A stretch of DNA of 64,000 nucleotides, taken from an uncultured Clostridia bacterium (GTDB lineage Bacteria; Bacillota; Clostridia; Christensenellales; UBA1242). The notes below the pieces were generated by a model. It did not search any database. It saw nothing but the letters and a program-made list of their open reading frames with translations, and had not been told where the DNA came from. The DNA lies in assembly GCA_944383405.1 (NCBI GenBank), contig CALWPL010000001.1, forward strand, positions 62,001 through 126,000, given 5' to 3'. Numbering within the stretch: the first letter of the stretch is position 1; each line of letters opens with the position of its first letter. The translations under genes and the position numbers were made by a program. Below are positions 16,684 through 25,865 of the stretch, piece by piece.

Positions 16684-16757
16684 TGGAGCAGGTAACGGGA
16701 ATCGGACCCGTATTTCTTGCTTGGGAAGCAAATGTTTTACCACTAAACTATACCTGC
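16684..16757 (-). tRNA. tRNA-Gly (anticodon CCC)
   Basis: A 74-base cloverleaf on the minus strand. Acceptor GCAGGTA pairs with TACCTGC and is followed by TCCA, so CCA is encoded. The D arm (TAGTTTAGTGGTAAAAC) is glycine-like. The anticodon stem TTTGC/GCAAG closes the loop TTCCCAA with anticodon CCC at 16723-16725. The T arm is ACGGG TCCGATT CCCGT. It reads GGG codons. It is a solitary gene with its own promoter and terminator. Confidence 0.95.
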
Positions 16758-16773
16758 AAATCTAGTATATAAA

Positions 16774-16802
16774 TTTATATCATAAAAAATAAAAAAAATC
16801 AA
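16774..16802 (-). promoter_or_regulatory. Promoter of tRNA-Gly
   Basis: On the minus strand: -35 TTGATT (16797-16802), a 17-base spacer with TGA, and -10 TATAAA (16774-16779). Predicted start about 8 bases before the tRNA. Confidence 0.6.
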
Positions 16803-16879
16803 CAAAACTTTAAAACTTATAATAAGTTTTTGACAAAAATAAATTATTTTCTTAAACTATATAGAGTTAGGAGAGTTAC

Positions 16880-17665
16880 ATGGGGTTTTGGTCATACGAA
16901 AATAGTGAGACACAAGTTTCATATATGTTTAATGAAAACCATATATTGCTTCTTATGATAGCGTTAGTTATCATTATATTTTTTTCCATGTATGTGAGCA
17001 GGCAAAAATTAAAATTTCAAAAAATATTTATTTTTGTATCTACTATACTTTTAATAGGGTTAGAAACAGTAAGAATTGTTTGGAGATATAATTATTTAAA
17101 ATATAATGAGTATAGTTTAGATTTCTTTAATGTTGTTCAAATGGATTTTTTTACACTTGCACTATGGATAAGTATACCGCTTCTTCTTTTGGGTGTATTT
17201 CTTAAAAAGAAAAATTCTTCTAACACATTTGGGTTAAGTTTTGTTTTTAGTATTTCAATGCTTGCTGGAATTATTTCACTTGTTTACCCAGTTGGAGTTA
17301 ATACAAATTTTGAATTTTATCATGTCTATAATTTAGTCTTTGTATTACTTAGAAGTATTTTAATAATGCTAGGGTTTTCACTTGCTTTTTGTCATTGGAT
17401 TTCAGTAGGTAAATTTCTCGATTTGTATAGGGGTATTTTTTCTTTAATTAGTTTTGGAATAGTTTGTATGATTGTTGGGATTTTGGCAGGGGTTGAGAAC
17501 AATATAATGTATATTTCTTATTGCCCTTTATTTGAAAGTCTTGGTATCTATCTTAGTTTTCCATTTCAATATTTAATGCTTGGAGTTTTCCTGTTTATTA
17601 TTCAAATAATTCTATATTTACCCTTTAGATTACATTCGTGGGTAAAAAGCAGAAAGAACAGTTAA
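16880..17665 (+). CDS. Polytopic membrane protein, possibly YwaF/TMEM164-like
   Basis: 261 residues with about seven hydrophobic segments (starting around residues 20-40, 48-65, 88-108, 118-140, 150-172, 185-205 and 230-250) and only short loops. The layout and motifs such as ENHILLLMIALVI, an LETVRIVWRY helix and the P-containing IISLVYPVGVNTNFEFYH stretch resemble the YwaF/TMEM164 group of unknown function, but the match is by eye and weak. The ATG follows TTAGGAGAG. ychF begins 30 bases downstream in the same direction, so the two may be co-transcribed. Confidence 0.6.
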   Translation: MGFWSYENSETQVSYMFNENHILLLMIALVIIIFFSMYVSRQKLKFQKIFIFVSTILLIGLETVRIVWRYNYLKYNEYSLDFFNVVQMDFFTLALWISIPLLLLGVFLKKKNSSNTFGLSFVFSISMLAGIISLVYPVGVNTNFEFYHVYNLVFVLLRSILIMLGFSLAFCHWISVGKFLDLYRGIFSLISFGIVCMIVGILAGVENNIMYISYCPLFESLGIYLSFPFQYLMLGVFLFIIQIILYLPFRLHSWVKSRKNS

Positions 17666-17695
17666 TATTATTAAAAAAAATAAGGAGAAAGTTAA

Positions 17696-18790
17696 ATGAA
17701 ATTAGGCGTCGTAGGACTACCAAATGTAGGAAAGAGTACTTTATTTAATGCAATAACACAAGCTGGGGCTGAAAGTGCTAATTATCCATTTTGTACCATT
17801 GAACCGAATGTAGGAATTGTTGATGTTCCTGATGAAAGGTTAAATGTGTTGGCAAAGTTATATAATTCAAAAAAAATAACACCAGCACAAATTGAATTTG
17901 TTGATATCGCAGGGCTTGTTAAAGGGGCTAGTAAAGGGGAAGGGCTTGGAAATAAATTTCTAAGTCATATAAGAGAAGTTGACGCCATTGTTCATGTAGT
18001 TAGATGTTTTGAAGATGAAAAAATAATTCATGTTGAAGGTAGTATTAATCCTTCAAGGGATATTCAGACAATTAATTTGGAACTAATACTTGCTGATCTT
18101 GAAAGTATTGATAAATATATAGAAAAAGAGAATAAGTTATTAAAGGCAGGGGCAACAACGAAGGAAAATATTGCTTTATTAAACCTTATAAAATCTACTC
18201 TTGAGCAAGAAAAACCAGTTAGAAGTTTACAACTAAAAGATGAAGAAAAAAATTTTGTAGATAAATTATTTTTGTTAACTACTAAGCCAGTCATTTATGT
18301 TGCTAATATTTCAGAAGATGAAATAAAGGAAAAAATGGAAGATAATAAATTTGTAAGGCAAGTTTTAGATATTGCTCAAAGTGAAGGGGCTGAAGTTTTA
18401 GCACTTAGTTGTAAAATAGAAGAAGAACTCACTTCTCTTGATAGCGATGAAAGAGAAATGTTTAAGCAAGAACTTGGGCTAGATAAAAGTGGGCTTGAAA
18501 AATTAATTGTAACAAGTTATAAAACACTTGGACTTATGAGTTATTTAACGGCAGGAGAAAAAGAAGTAAGAGCATGGACAATAAAAATAGGAACAAAAGC
18601 TCCTCAGGCAGCAGGAAAAATACATAGTGATTTTGAAAAAGGATTTATTAGAGCAGAAATAGTAAAATATGATGATTTAGTTGCTCTTGGAAGTTTTAAT
18701 ATGGCAAAGGAAAAGGGCAAAGTTTTATCAGTTGGAAAAGATTATGTAATGCAAAATGGAGATGTTGTTTTATTTAAGTTTAATGTTTAG
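17696..18790 (+). CDS. ychF: Redox-regulated ATPase YchF (Obg family)
   Basis: The 364-residue, nearly invariant family protein is an Obg-like ATPase linked to ribosome function and oxidative stress. It begins MKLGVVGLPNVGKSTLFNAI (P-loop), continues with NYPFCTIEPNVGIVDVPDERL, the switch FVDIAGLVKGASKGEGLGN and LGLMSYLTAGEKEVRAWTI, and ends with the TGS domain (IHSDFEKGFIRAEIVKYDDL). GTG-free ATG start with AAGGAGAAAG. Nothing unusual. Confidence 0.96.
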   Translation: MKLGVVGLPNVGKSTLFNAITQAGAESANYPFCTIEPNVGIVDVPDERLNVLAKLYNSKKITPAQIEFVDIAGLVKGASKGEGLGNKFLSHIREVDAIVHVVRCFEDEKIIHVEGSINPSRDIQTINLELILADLESIDKYIEKENKLLKAGATTKENIALLNLIKSTLEQEKPVRSLQLKDEEKNFVDKLFLLTTKPVIYVANISEDEIKEKMEDNKFVRQVLDIAQSEGAEVLALSCKIEEELTSLDSDEREMFKQELGLDKSGLEKLIVTSYKTLGLMSYLTAGEKEVRAWTIKIGTKAPQAAGKIHSDFEKGFIRAEIVKYDDLVALGSFNMAKEKGKVLSVGKDYVMQNGDVVLFKFNV

Positions 18791-18936
18791 AAATATATAA
18801 ATATTGTTTTACTTTAATTAAATTTATGCTATTATAAATATATTAATAATTAAGAAGATATAAAAGAATATAATTAGAGTTTTTACAAAAAATAAAATTA
18901 AAAGTCGCCTTTTAGATAATTTAGAGAAGGGTTTTT

Positions 18937-20532
18937 ATGGAACAAAAGACATGTTATGAAATGTTAAAAGAAAATGCCGATTTTAAAAAAGGCAATATAA
19001 TATTTTATAATCATAAGATTTCCATGAAAACATTTTTTAAAAATATTGAAGATTTTGCAATTTCTCTAAAAAAATTAAATTTTTGTAAAAATGATGTTTT
19101 AACTATTTATCTTCCTACTTGCCCACAAGCCCTAGTCGCTTTTTATGCGTGTTCTAAACTTGGAATAATAGCAAATATTGTTCATCCACTTTTGCCGATA
19201 GAAAAACTAAAAGAAATTTTAAAACAGACAAACTCAAAGGGCTTAATGTTTTTTGATATTTTAGTTAAAAATCAAAAAATTTTATCTAGTTTAAACCAAA
19301 TATTAATTAGGTGTTCAATTGCCGATTATGTTATTTTTAGAAAACCAGTTTTTTTAATTTTTATAAAATGTAAATGTAAATCTTATAAAAGTGTTTTAAA
19401 ATATTCGGAACTTATAAAACATTCTAACAAAGAACGAGACACACAAATAACAGGTAGGAGTGAAGATGTCGTTTGCAGGATGCATAGTGGCGGTACAAGT
19501 GGACAATCTAAAATAATTGAACTTCAAAATTTTGCTTTTAATAATTTAAGCATAGAACTTGAAAAAATGTATACAAGGAAACAGAGAGGAGGTGGAAGTG
19601 AATATTCCTTGGCAGCGCTTCCTGTTTTTCATGCTTATGGATTAGGGGTGTCTATCCATACTTGTTTAACTAATGGATATAGCGTAATACTTGTTCCTAA
19701 GTTTCAGCCAAAGAAATTAAACGCTTTTATTAAAAGATATAATGTAACCTTTTTTTCAGGCGTTCCAATCATGTTTAAAAAAATGATTAACTATAAAAAT
19801 TTTTATGGGAAGCATTTAATGAAATTAAGGGATTTATGGTGTGGTGGAGATATATTAACTGAGTCTTTTGTTGAACATTTTGATACAATATTAAAAAGAT
19901 ATAATAGTCCTGCAAGATTGTTTCGAGGATATGGTTTAACAGAAGTTACAAGTGTTTGCACTGCTAATACATTTGAGAACTATAGACCATATAGTTGTGG
20001 AAAGGCTATTCCCGGTACGAAAGTAGAAATTTGGGATGATTCTGATAAGCCTTTATCTCCAAATAGCATTGGGGAAATTGTTATTAATTCTCCATCATGT
20101 ATGAAAGGGTATTTAAACGAAAGTAATTGTTTTGTTTTTAGGGGTAAAGAGAAATGGATAAAAACCGGAGACTTAGGTTATCTTGATAATGATGACTTTT
20201 TATATATTCTTGATAGAAGAAAACGCTCATTTAAAATCAATGCTATAAATATTTTCCCTTCTGAAATTGAGAATTTGGTAAAGGAACTAAGTTATATAGA
20301 CGAAGCATGTGCGGTTCCCTATCATTATAATGAAAAAATTTATATTAGACTTTATGCTACTCTTAGTGATAAAAACATATTAGAGACTAAAAGCGAAGAT
20401 AAGATAAAAAGAGAAATATTATTACTTTGTCAAAACAAATTAATCAAATATGCAATTCCTAAAAGTATTGAAATAATTGATGAAATGCCAAGAACAAATT
20501 TTGGGAAGATAGATTTTATAAAATTTGAATAA
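18937..20532 (+). CDS. AMP-forming acyl-CoA ligase (ANL superfamily)
   Basis: 531 residues of the acyl-/aryl-CoA synthetase superfamily, activating a carboxylic acid as acyl-AMP and then a thioester. Visible motifs are the P-loop HSGGTSGQSKIIEL (A3), GYGLTEVTSVCTAN (A5), KTGDLGYLDNDDFLYILDRRK (A7/A8) and the C-terminal catalytic lysine in RTNFGKIDFIKFE (A10). The substrate cannot be read; there is no fused carrier or transferase domain. GAGAAGGG precedes the ATG. A membrane acyltransferase-like gene follows 12 bases downstream, so the pair probably supplies and uses an activated acyl group. Confidence 0.88.
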   Translation: MEQKTCYEMLKENADFKKGNIIFYNHKISMKTFFKNIEDFAISLKKLNFCKNDVLTIYLPTCPQALVAFYACSKLGIIANIVHPLLPIEKLKEILKQTNSKGLMFFDILVKNQKILSSLNQILIRCSIADYVIFRKPVFLIFIKCKCKSYKSVLKYSELIKHSNKERDTQITGRSEDVVCRMHSGGTSGQSKIIELQNFAFNNLSIELEKMYTRKQRGGGSEYSLAALPVFHAYGLGVSIHTCLTNGYSVILVPKFQPKKLNAFIKRYNVTFFSGVPIMFKKMINYKNFYGKHLMKLRDLWCGGDILTESFVEHFDTILKRYNSPARLFRGYGLTEVTSVCTANTFENYRPYSCGKAIPGTKVEIWDDSDKPLSPNSIGEIVINSPSCMKGYLNESNCFVFRGKEKWIKTGDLGYLDNDDFLYILDRRKRSFKINAINIFPSEIENLVKELSYIDEACAVPYHYNEKIYIRLYATLSDKNILETKSEDKIKREILLLCQNKLIKYAIPKSIEIIDEMPRTNFGKIDFIKFE

Positions 20533-20544
20533 AAGAGGTGAATT

Positions 20545-21792
20545 ATGGAAAGCGTTAATGAAAGTGTAATAATAAATCAAGAAGAAACTGAAACAAAGAG
20601 AATTAAGAGTATTGATAGGTTTAGAGGCTTTTGTGTGTTTTGTATGATAATTTTTCAGTTTTTGAAAAATTTTCCAAGTTTAGGTTTTATTGCTCGCCTA
20701 GCCGACCACTCTCTTACTACTGGTATAGTTATTGCACCAGGAATGACAATTGCTGATTTTATTGCTCCTGCGTTTATTTTTGCTGTTGGATTAACTTATT
20801 TATTATCCTTTAATAAATGGCAAAAAAAATATGGGACTAAAATGGCAGTATTTCACTATATTGAAAGAGCTCTTGCAATTATAGGACTTGGAACATTTCT
20901 TGATTTATGTAACAAAATGCTTGATATGTTTGGTGGCTCATATGAGTTAAATGCATTTGACTGGACAGTTTTTGCTTTTTCTATGGTTGCAATCTTAGGA
21001 TTAATTCTTAGGTTATTGACACTTATTCCAAAATTAAAGAAATTTAAGGTTATTGCTGATCAAGTTTTTTATATTGCAATGTCTTGTCTTGGTATTTTGA
21101 ATATAATTATAACGAGTATTGATTTTGCTTATGTGGTGTCTGGTAAAGGGATAATGTATAATTATTGGCTTGTTTTACAGGATATAGGTTTTTCTATATT
21201 GGTTGCTTTACCTTTTATTAAGTTAAAATCATGGTGGAAATTTTTAGTTGCAAGTATAATTTTTATTGCTTTTAGTATTTATCATCAAATAGGAAATAAT
21301 AGTCAAATATTAGATGCCTTTGTTCATGGTGGAATAATAGGTGGTTTTGGTTGGGGAGCAATGCTCATTTTTGATTTATTTGTTGCAGATTTATTCTTTA
21401 AAAATAAAGACCACGCAGTTATTGCTTCTTGTTTATTTTGCATAGTTGGATTGATGTGCACTCAGTGGTTAGGAGACATTACAATGGGAACTTGTAGTCC
21501 AACATTTATTCTTGTCGGAGTAGGCTTTCCAGGCATTGTGTTTTCATTCTTTACTTTATTTGACAAGTTTAATAATTACAAATTTGAACTTTTTGTTTGG
21601 TGGGGTAAAAACCCAATTATAATGTTTTTAATCGAATTTTTTGTGGTGGGGCTTTATAATTCTTTTATGCCCGAAAGTGCATTAGCTGGGGCTCCAGTTT
21701 GGCTTGCAATAATTGAAGGAGTACTTGCAATTGCGATTTTGTCGACTTTTGCCTATTTATTATCAAGAATGAAAAAATCAATAAGTTTATAA
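20545..21792 (+). CDS. Polytopic membrane protein, HGSNAT/DUF5009-like acyltransferase
   Basis: 415 residues with about ten membrane segments. The N-terminal RIKSIDRFRGFCVFCMIIFQ followed by MTIADFIAPAFIFAVGLTYLL matches the pattern of the heparan-alpha-glucosaminide N-acetyltransferase/DUF5009 group (R-G-x motif, then a D-x2-P-x-F motif), which move acyl groups across or onto extracytoplasmic sugars. The C-terminal WWGKNPIIMFLIEFFVVGLYN also fits that group. It is translationally close to the acyl-CoA ligase upstream. Function inferred from family resemblance only. Confidence 0.65.
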   Translation: MESVNESVIINQEETETKRIKSIDRFRGFCVFCMIIFQFLKNFPSLGFIARLADHSLTTGIVIAPGMTIADFIAPAFIFAVGLTYLLSFNKWQKKYGTKMAVFHYIERALAIIGLGTFLDLCNKMLDMFGGSYELNAFDWTVFAFSMVAILGLILRLLTLIPKLKKFKVIADQVFYIAMSCLGILNIIITSIDFAYVVSGKGIMYNYWLVLQDIGFSILVALPFIKLKSWWKFLVASIIFIAFSIYHQIGNNSQILDAFVHGGIIGGFGWGAMLIFDLFVADLFFKNKDHAVIASCLFCIVGLMCTQWLGDITMGTCSPTFILVGVGFPGIVFSFFTLFDKFNNYKFELFVWWGKNPIIMFLIEFFVVGLYNSFMPESALAGAPVWLAIIEGVLAIAILSTFAYLLSRMKKSISL

Positions 21793-21841
21793 ATATAAAA
21801 TTAGAAAGCATCAAAATAAAATTTTAATTTTCAAAAAATTT

Positions 21842-21882
21842 AAAAACTAGTGTTTTTCTTTTTATAAAGCACTAGTTTTTTT
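21842..21882 (+). terminator. Terminator after the acyltransferase operon
   Basis: AAAAACTAGTG (21842-21852) pairs with CACTAGTTTTT (21870-21880) across a 17-base loop, T-run at the end. Palindromic A/T flanks allow bidirectional use. Confidence 0.8.
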
Positions 21883-21993
21883 AAAGTCTCAGTGTAAAAT
21901 TTTTCAAAAGTGGATAAAGAGTTTTAAAATTTTTTGTTTGCATAAAACTTTATTTGCTTTGCAATTTGCATCATTCAAAAGAGCAGAGATTTT

Positions 21994-22197
21994 TTATTTT
22001 TTTTTAAATTCTTTTCCAGTAATTAAATAATTAATTGAAACATTAAAATATTCGGACATTCTTACAAGTAAAGACAAATCAGGCTCCCTCTTACCATTCT
22101 CATAATAAGAAAGTGATTCTCTTGAAATGTGTAAATCATAGGCTACCTTTTGTTGATTTAAATTTTTTTCATGCCTTATATTTTTTAACCCTATCAT
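21994..22197 (-). CDS. Small HTH (XRE/Cro-CI) transcription regulator
   Basis: 67 residues, essentially one helix-turn-helix of the XRE family: LKNIRHEKNLNQQKVAYDL, then HISRESLSYYENGKREPDLS and LVRMSEYFNVSINYLITGK. The ATG at 22197 has AGAGGA seven bases upstream; a TTG 18 bases earlier is less well placed. It is divergent from a zinc-ribbon membrane protein gene, and the spacer holds two related palindromes (22219-22235 and 22242-22260). It therefore probably controls itself and its neighbour. Confidence 0.9.
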   Translation of the reverse strand: MIGLKNIRHEKNLNQQKVAYDLHISRESLSYYENGKREPDLSLLVRMSEYFNVSINYLITGKEFKKK

Positions 22198-22218
22198 CAA
22201 ATATCCTCTTGACAATAG

Positions 22219-22260
22219 TGTAACAATTTGTTAATTTAATTATGTAACAATATGTTACAT
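22219..22260. promoter_or_regulatory. Two tandem operator-like palindromes
   Basis: Site 1 TGTAACAATTTGTTAAT (22219-22235) and site 2 ATGTAACAATATGTTACAT (22242-22260) share TAACA-N3-TGTTA; site 2 is a perfect 8-3-8 palindrome. A TTGACA -35 for the rightward gene lies at 22209-22214, so a bound repressor would cover the promoter core. Confidence 0.7.
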
Positions 22261-22286
22261 TTTAAACTAAAAGGAGAAAAGGTGTT

Positions 22287-22601
22287 TTGTTTTGTAAAAA
22301 TTGTGGTAACGAGATAGATGATAATGCGGATGTTTGTATTAAGTGTGGACATGCAGTAAAGCCAGTTCAAGAAAATGAAAAAGATTATAACGAGCCAAAA
22401 ACGGGGATAGGAGTGTTACTTTGTCTGCTTTTTGGTGTGATAGGACTTGTGATTGGGCTTTTAATGTATCCCGCAAATACTATTGCAAGAAAAACATTTA
22501 TAAAGGCTTGGGGAATTACTTTTGTTGTAAGTATTGGTGTTATTCTTGTAATATATTTAATTGCTATAATCGCCGTAGCAGGAACAATGTCATATTATTA
22601 A
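22287..22601 (+). CDS. Zinc-ribbon membrane protein
   Basis: 104 residues with a TTG start (AAGGAG ten bases upstream). The N-terminus is a classic zinc ribbon (FCKNCGNEIDDNADVCIKCGHA, two CxxC knuckles). After a short linker come two membrane segments (about residues 42-62 and 72-98). Such proteins are common in Bacillota and their role is not settled. It is divergent from the XRE regulator and probably repressed by it. Confidence 0.8.
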   Translation: MFCKNCGNEIDDNADVCIKCGHAVKPVQENEKDYNEPKTGIGVLLCLLFGVIGLVIGLLMYPANTIARKTFIKAWGITFVVSIGVILVIYLIAIIAVAGTMSYY

Positions 22602-22613
22602 TTTTTACATAAA

Positions 22614-22648
22614 AAAAAGAGCATGTAAAATATGCTCTTTTTATTTTT

Positions 22649-22649
<1 letters not shown>
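22614..22649. terminator. Bidirectional terminator between convergent genes
   Basis: AAAAAGAGCAT (22614-22624) pairs with ATGCTCTTTTT (22632-22642), with A-run before and T-run after. It serves the zinc-ribbon gene on + and gapA on -. Confidence 0.88.
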
Positions 22650-23680
<1,031 letters not shown>

Positions 23681-23695
23681 TTAAAAACTAATTCA

Positions 23696-23723
23696 ATTAT
23701 ACTATAATTTTAAAATTTAACAA
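23696..23723 (-). promoter_or_regulatory. gapA promoter
   Basis: Minus strand: -35 TTGTTA (23718-23723), a 16-base spacer and a perfect -10 TATAAT (23696-23701), then AAAGGAG before the ATG. Confidence 0.7.
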
Positions 23724-23727
23724 ACTT

Positions 23728-24843
23728 TTATTTCAAATTTTCGGGATTAAGTCCTTTTAATTCGTCAACAATAAAGATCCCATCTTTTCTAATTAATTTA
23801 TCATCAAGATAAATTTCTCCACCGCCATATTCTTTTGTTTGTGATAGAATAAGGTCCCAATGCAATGCAGATTTATTTGTGTTATTACATTCATCATAGC
23901 AACACCCAGGTGTAAAGTGTATTGAGCCGCAAATTTTTTCGTCAAACAAAATGTCAAGTATAGGAAATGTGATGTGTGGATTTAATCCAAATGAAAATTC
24001 TCCTACATATCTTGCCCCTTCGTCAATATCAAAAATTTTATTTATATCTTCTTTGCTATCTGAGTGGGCTTCAATTATCTTTCCATCTTTGAAGGTAAGT
24101 TTTATATTTTCATGTTTTACTCCATTTGGAGAAAGAACAGGGATATTATATTTTATAGTTCCATTTACACTATTTTTTATAGGCGCTGTAAAAACTTCTC
24201 CATCTGGTATATTATTTTTCCCAGAACATTTTATTGCTGGCATGCCTTTTATTGAAAAAGTTAAGTCTGTTTCATGTGAAACAATTCGGACCTTATCGGT
24301 TTTTTCTAGCATTTGTTTTAGCACTTCCATTTTTTTATCCATTTTTGAATAATCTAAGTTGCATACTTTAAAATAATAGTCTTCAAAACTTTCTGTACTC
24401 ATGCCAGCATTTTGAGCAACAAGACTAGTTGGATAATTTAAAATAACCCACTTTGTTTTTTTTACTCGTGTTTGGCTGTGGACTGGAAAGTTATAAAATT
24501 TACTTAAATAATCAAGATTGGCTTTTGGGATATCACTGTTTTCATAAGAATTTTTGCTTTTTATTGAAATGTATGCGTCCATTTTTTCCATTATAGGTTT
24601 ATCAAAACTACACCTTAATCTTTCTCTTTCTTCACTTGTCCCTAAAAGTAAACTTCTTGTTAGTTTTGATGAAAGGAGATTTACAAAAGGGAAGGCTCCA
24701 ATCTTATATACTTCTTTTACTATTTCACACAAGAAATTTTCGTCAACATCCATTGCTTCAATTAGTACCTTTTCTCCCTTTTTAAGAGAACAGGAATAAT
24801 TTACAAGATTAAATGCTAATTTTTTTTGTCTATCGTCAACCAT
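23728..24843 (-). CDS. Aminopeptidase, peptidase family M29 (AmpS/PepS-like)
   Basis: 371 residues of the thermophilic-aminopeptidase family M29, which removes N-terminal residues using two metal ions. The metal/active-site segments are seen: GARYVGEFSFGLNP (Glu ligand), GSIHFTPG (His), the following Tyr, and ALHWDLIL (His and Asp). Family members are usually 400-415 residues, so this one is slightly short. AAAGGAG precedes the ATG. It follows the GT-like membrane gene with only two bases between stop and start. Its coding sequence contains a parS-like palindrome at 24268-24283. Confidence 0.88.
   Translation of the reverse strand: MVDDRQKKLAFNLVNYSCSLKKGEKVLIEAMDVDENFLCEIVKEVYKIGAFPFVNLLSSKLTRSLLLGTSEERERLRCSFDKPIMEKMDAYISIKSKNSYENSDIPKANLDYLSKFYNFPVHSQTRVKKTKWVILNYPTSLVAQNAGMSTESFEDYYFKVCNLDYSKMDKKMEVLKQMLEKTDKVRIVSHETDLTFSIKGMPAIKCSGKNNIPDGEVFTAPIKNSVNGTIKYNIPVLSPNGVKHENIKLTFKDGKIIEAHSDSKEDINKIFDIDEGARYVGEFSFGLNPHITFPILDILFDEKICGSIHFTPGCCYDECNNTNKSALHWDLILSQTKEYGGGEIYLDDKLIRKDGIFIVDELKGLNPENLK
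24268..24283. promoter_or_regulatory. parS-like site 5 (TGTTTCATGTGAAACA), inside a coding region
   Basis: One central difference from TGTTTCACGTGAAACA. It lies 11.7 kb from the cluster after parB and within the M29 aminopeptidase gene, where on the coding strand it reads VSHET. parS sites within genes are normal for Bacillota. Confidence 0.78.
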
Positions 24844-24845
24844 AT

Positions 24846-25709
24846 TTATTCTCCTTTAATATTTTTAACAATAAGTTTTTCACGCAATAAAGAAGTATTC
24901 CTTATATCAAAGAAATGTTTTGGGAAAATAAGGCAGATAATTATAAGGCAAATTAGTAGAATTAAAATTGTTATAATATTTAATAAATCTTTATTATTTG
25001 AAAAAAATATATTGCCTAAAATTAGTGTTATTAAAGTAGCAAAAAATATGCATGAAAATATAATTGTTGTTATAAGCGCAGGTGTCATTACTTTAAAATT
25101 TTCTTTATATGTTTTTATATTGTCTTCAATATAAATTGTCTTTGACTTAAAGCCTTTAAAAGAGTTTGTATTTTTTAAGAAACAACTTTTATTTGGAATT
25201 TCTTTTAAAACATCTAAGAGATCTTTATCTATTAACCCAAGGGAAGAAATGTTACATTCATCTTCATTTGAAGTATATAGTTTTACAAAAAAATTATATA
25301 AGGTTTTATTTGTTTTTGAAATAAAATTTTTAAAGCCTTTTTTCTTTTTTTGAACAAAAACGATATTTGCTCCTAAGTTATGTTTTTCAAGACATTTTTT
25401 AAAAATTAAGTCTATATTTGGTATGTTTACATCTCCTAAAAGAAGTAAATCAAAACTAGTTTTACTTTTTAAAAAATTAAAGAAAGCATCATTATATGAA
25501 AAAGAAGTATTAGTTGTAAAGACTTGAAAGCACGGGTTATTTTGTGCTAGCAATTTTAAGTTTGATAGTTCCTTTGTATTACTTTCTTCAATGTAAGTAA
25601 TAATTGTTAAGTCTTTATGTTCTGAAAAAAAACTTGACTTTAAAAATTTGTCAAAAAAACTTTTTACATTAATATTTTTAAATATTGGGAAAAAACAACC
25701 TATTTTCAT
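24846..25709 (-). CDS. Membrane protein with degenerate GT-A-like N-domain
   Basis: 287 residues. The first ~200 residues look like a reduced family-2-type glycosyltransferase fold (start MKIGCFFPIFKNINVKSFF, then a FDLLLLGDVNIPN strand like the DxD-bearing strand), but no convincing DxD or QxxRW is present, so activity is doubtful. Two membrane helices follow (about 212-235 and 243-262) and a basic C-terminus. There is no Shine-Dalgarno; a perfect TATAAT ends six bases before the ATG (25716-25721 on +), so the mRNA may be leaderless. It is co-transcribed with the aminopeptidase. The assignment is tentative. Confidence 0.55.
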   Translation of the reverse strand: MKIGCFFPIFKNINVKSFFDKFLKSSFFSEHKDLTIITYIEESNTKELSNLKLLAQNNPCFQVFTTNTSFSYNDAFFNFLKSKTSFDLLLLGDVNIPNIDLIFKKCLEKHNLGANIVFVQKKKKGFKNFISKTNKTLYNFFVKLYTSNEDECNISSLGLIDKDLLDVLKEIPNKSCFLKNTNSFKGFKSKTIYIEDNIKTYKENFKVMTPALITTIIFSCIFFATLITLILGNIFFSNNKDLLNIITILILLICLIIICLIFPKHFFDIRNTSLLREKLIVKNIKGE

Positions 25710-25715
25710 ATTAGA

Positions 25716-25721
25716 ATTATA
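25716..25721 (-). promoter_or_regulatory. -10 element six bases before the GT-like gene
   Basis: A perfect TATAAT on the minus strand. The spacing puts the transcript start at or next to the ATG at 25709. The -35 is poor. Confidence 0.45.
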
Positions 25722-25804
25722 GTATAAACTAAAAAAATATAAAAATACTTTTTAATAATATGTTTATAATTGATGAATGTTTTATAAAAAATATCAATTT
25801 CTGT

Positions 25805-25833
25805 TTAACATTTTTATTTTATTAGGTTAAAAT
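25805..25833 (+). promoter_or_regulatory. fba promoter
   Basis: -35 TTAACA (25805-25810), a 17-base spacer and -10 TAAAAT (25828-25833). Confidence 0.6.
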
Positions 25834-25865
25834 ATATCTATAACTATTTTAAAAGGACAAATTAA

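Noticed and set aside
22421..22612. Second open frame overlapping the zinc-ribbon membrane gene
   Set aside because: Shifted frame with no start signal; the zinc-ribbon frame has a clear domain pattern.
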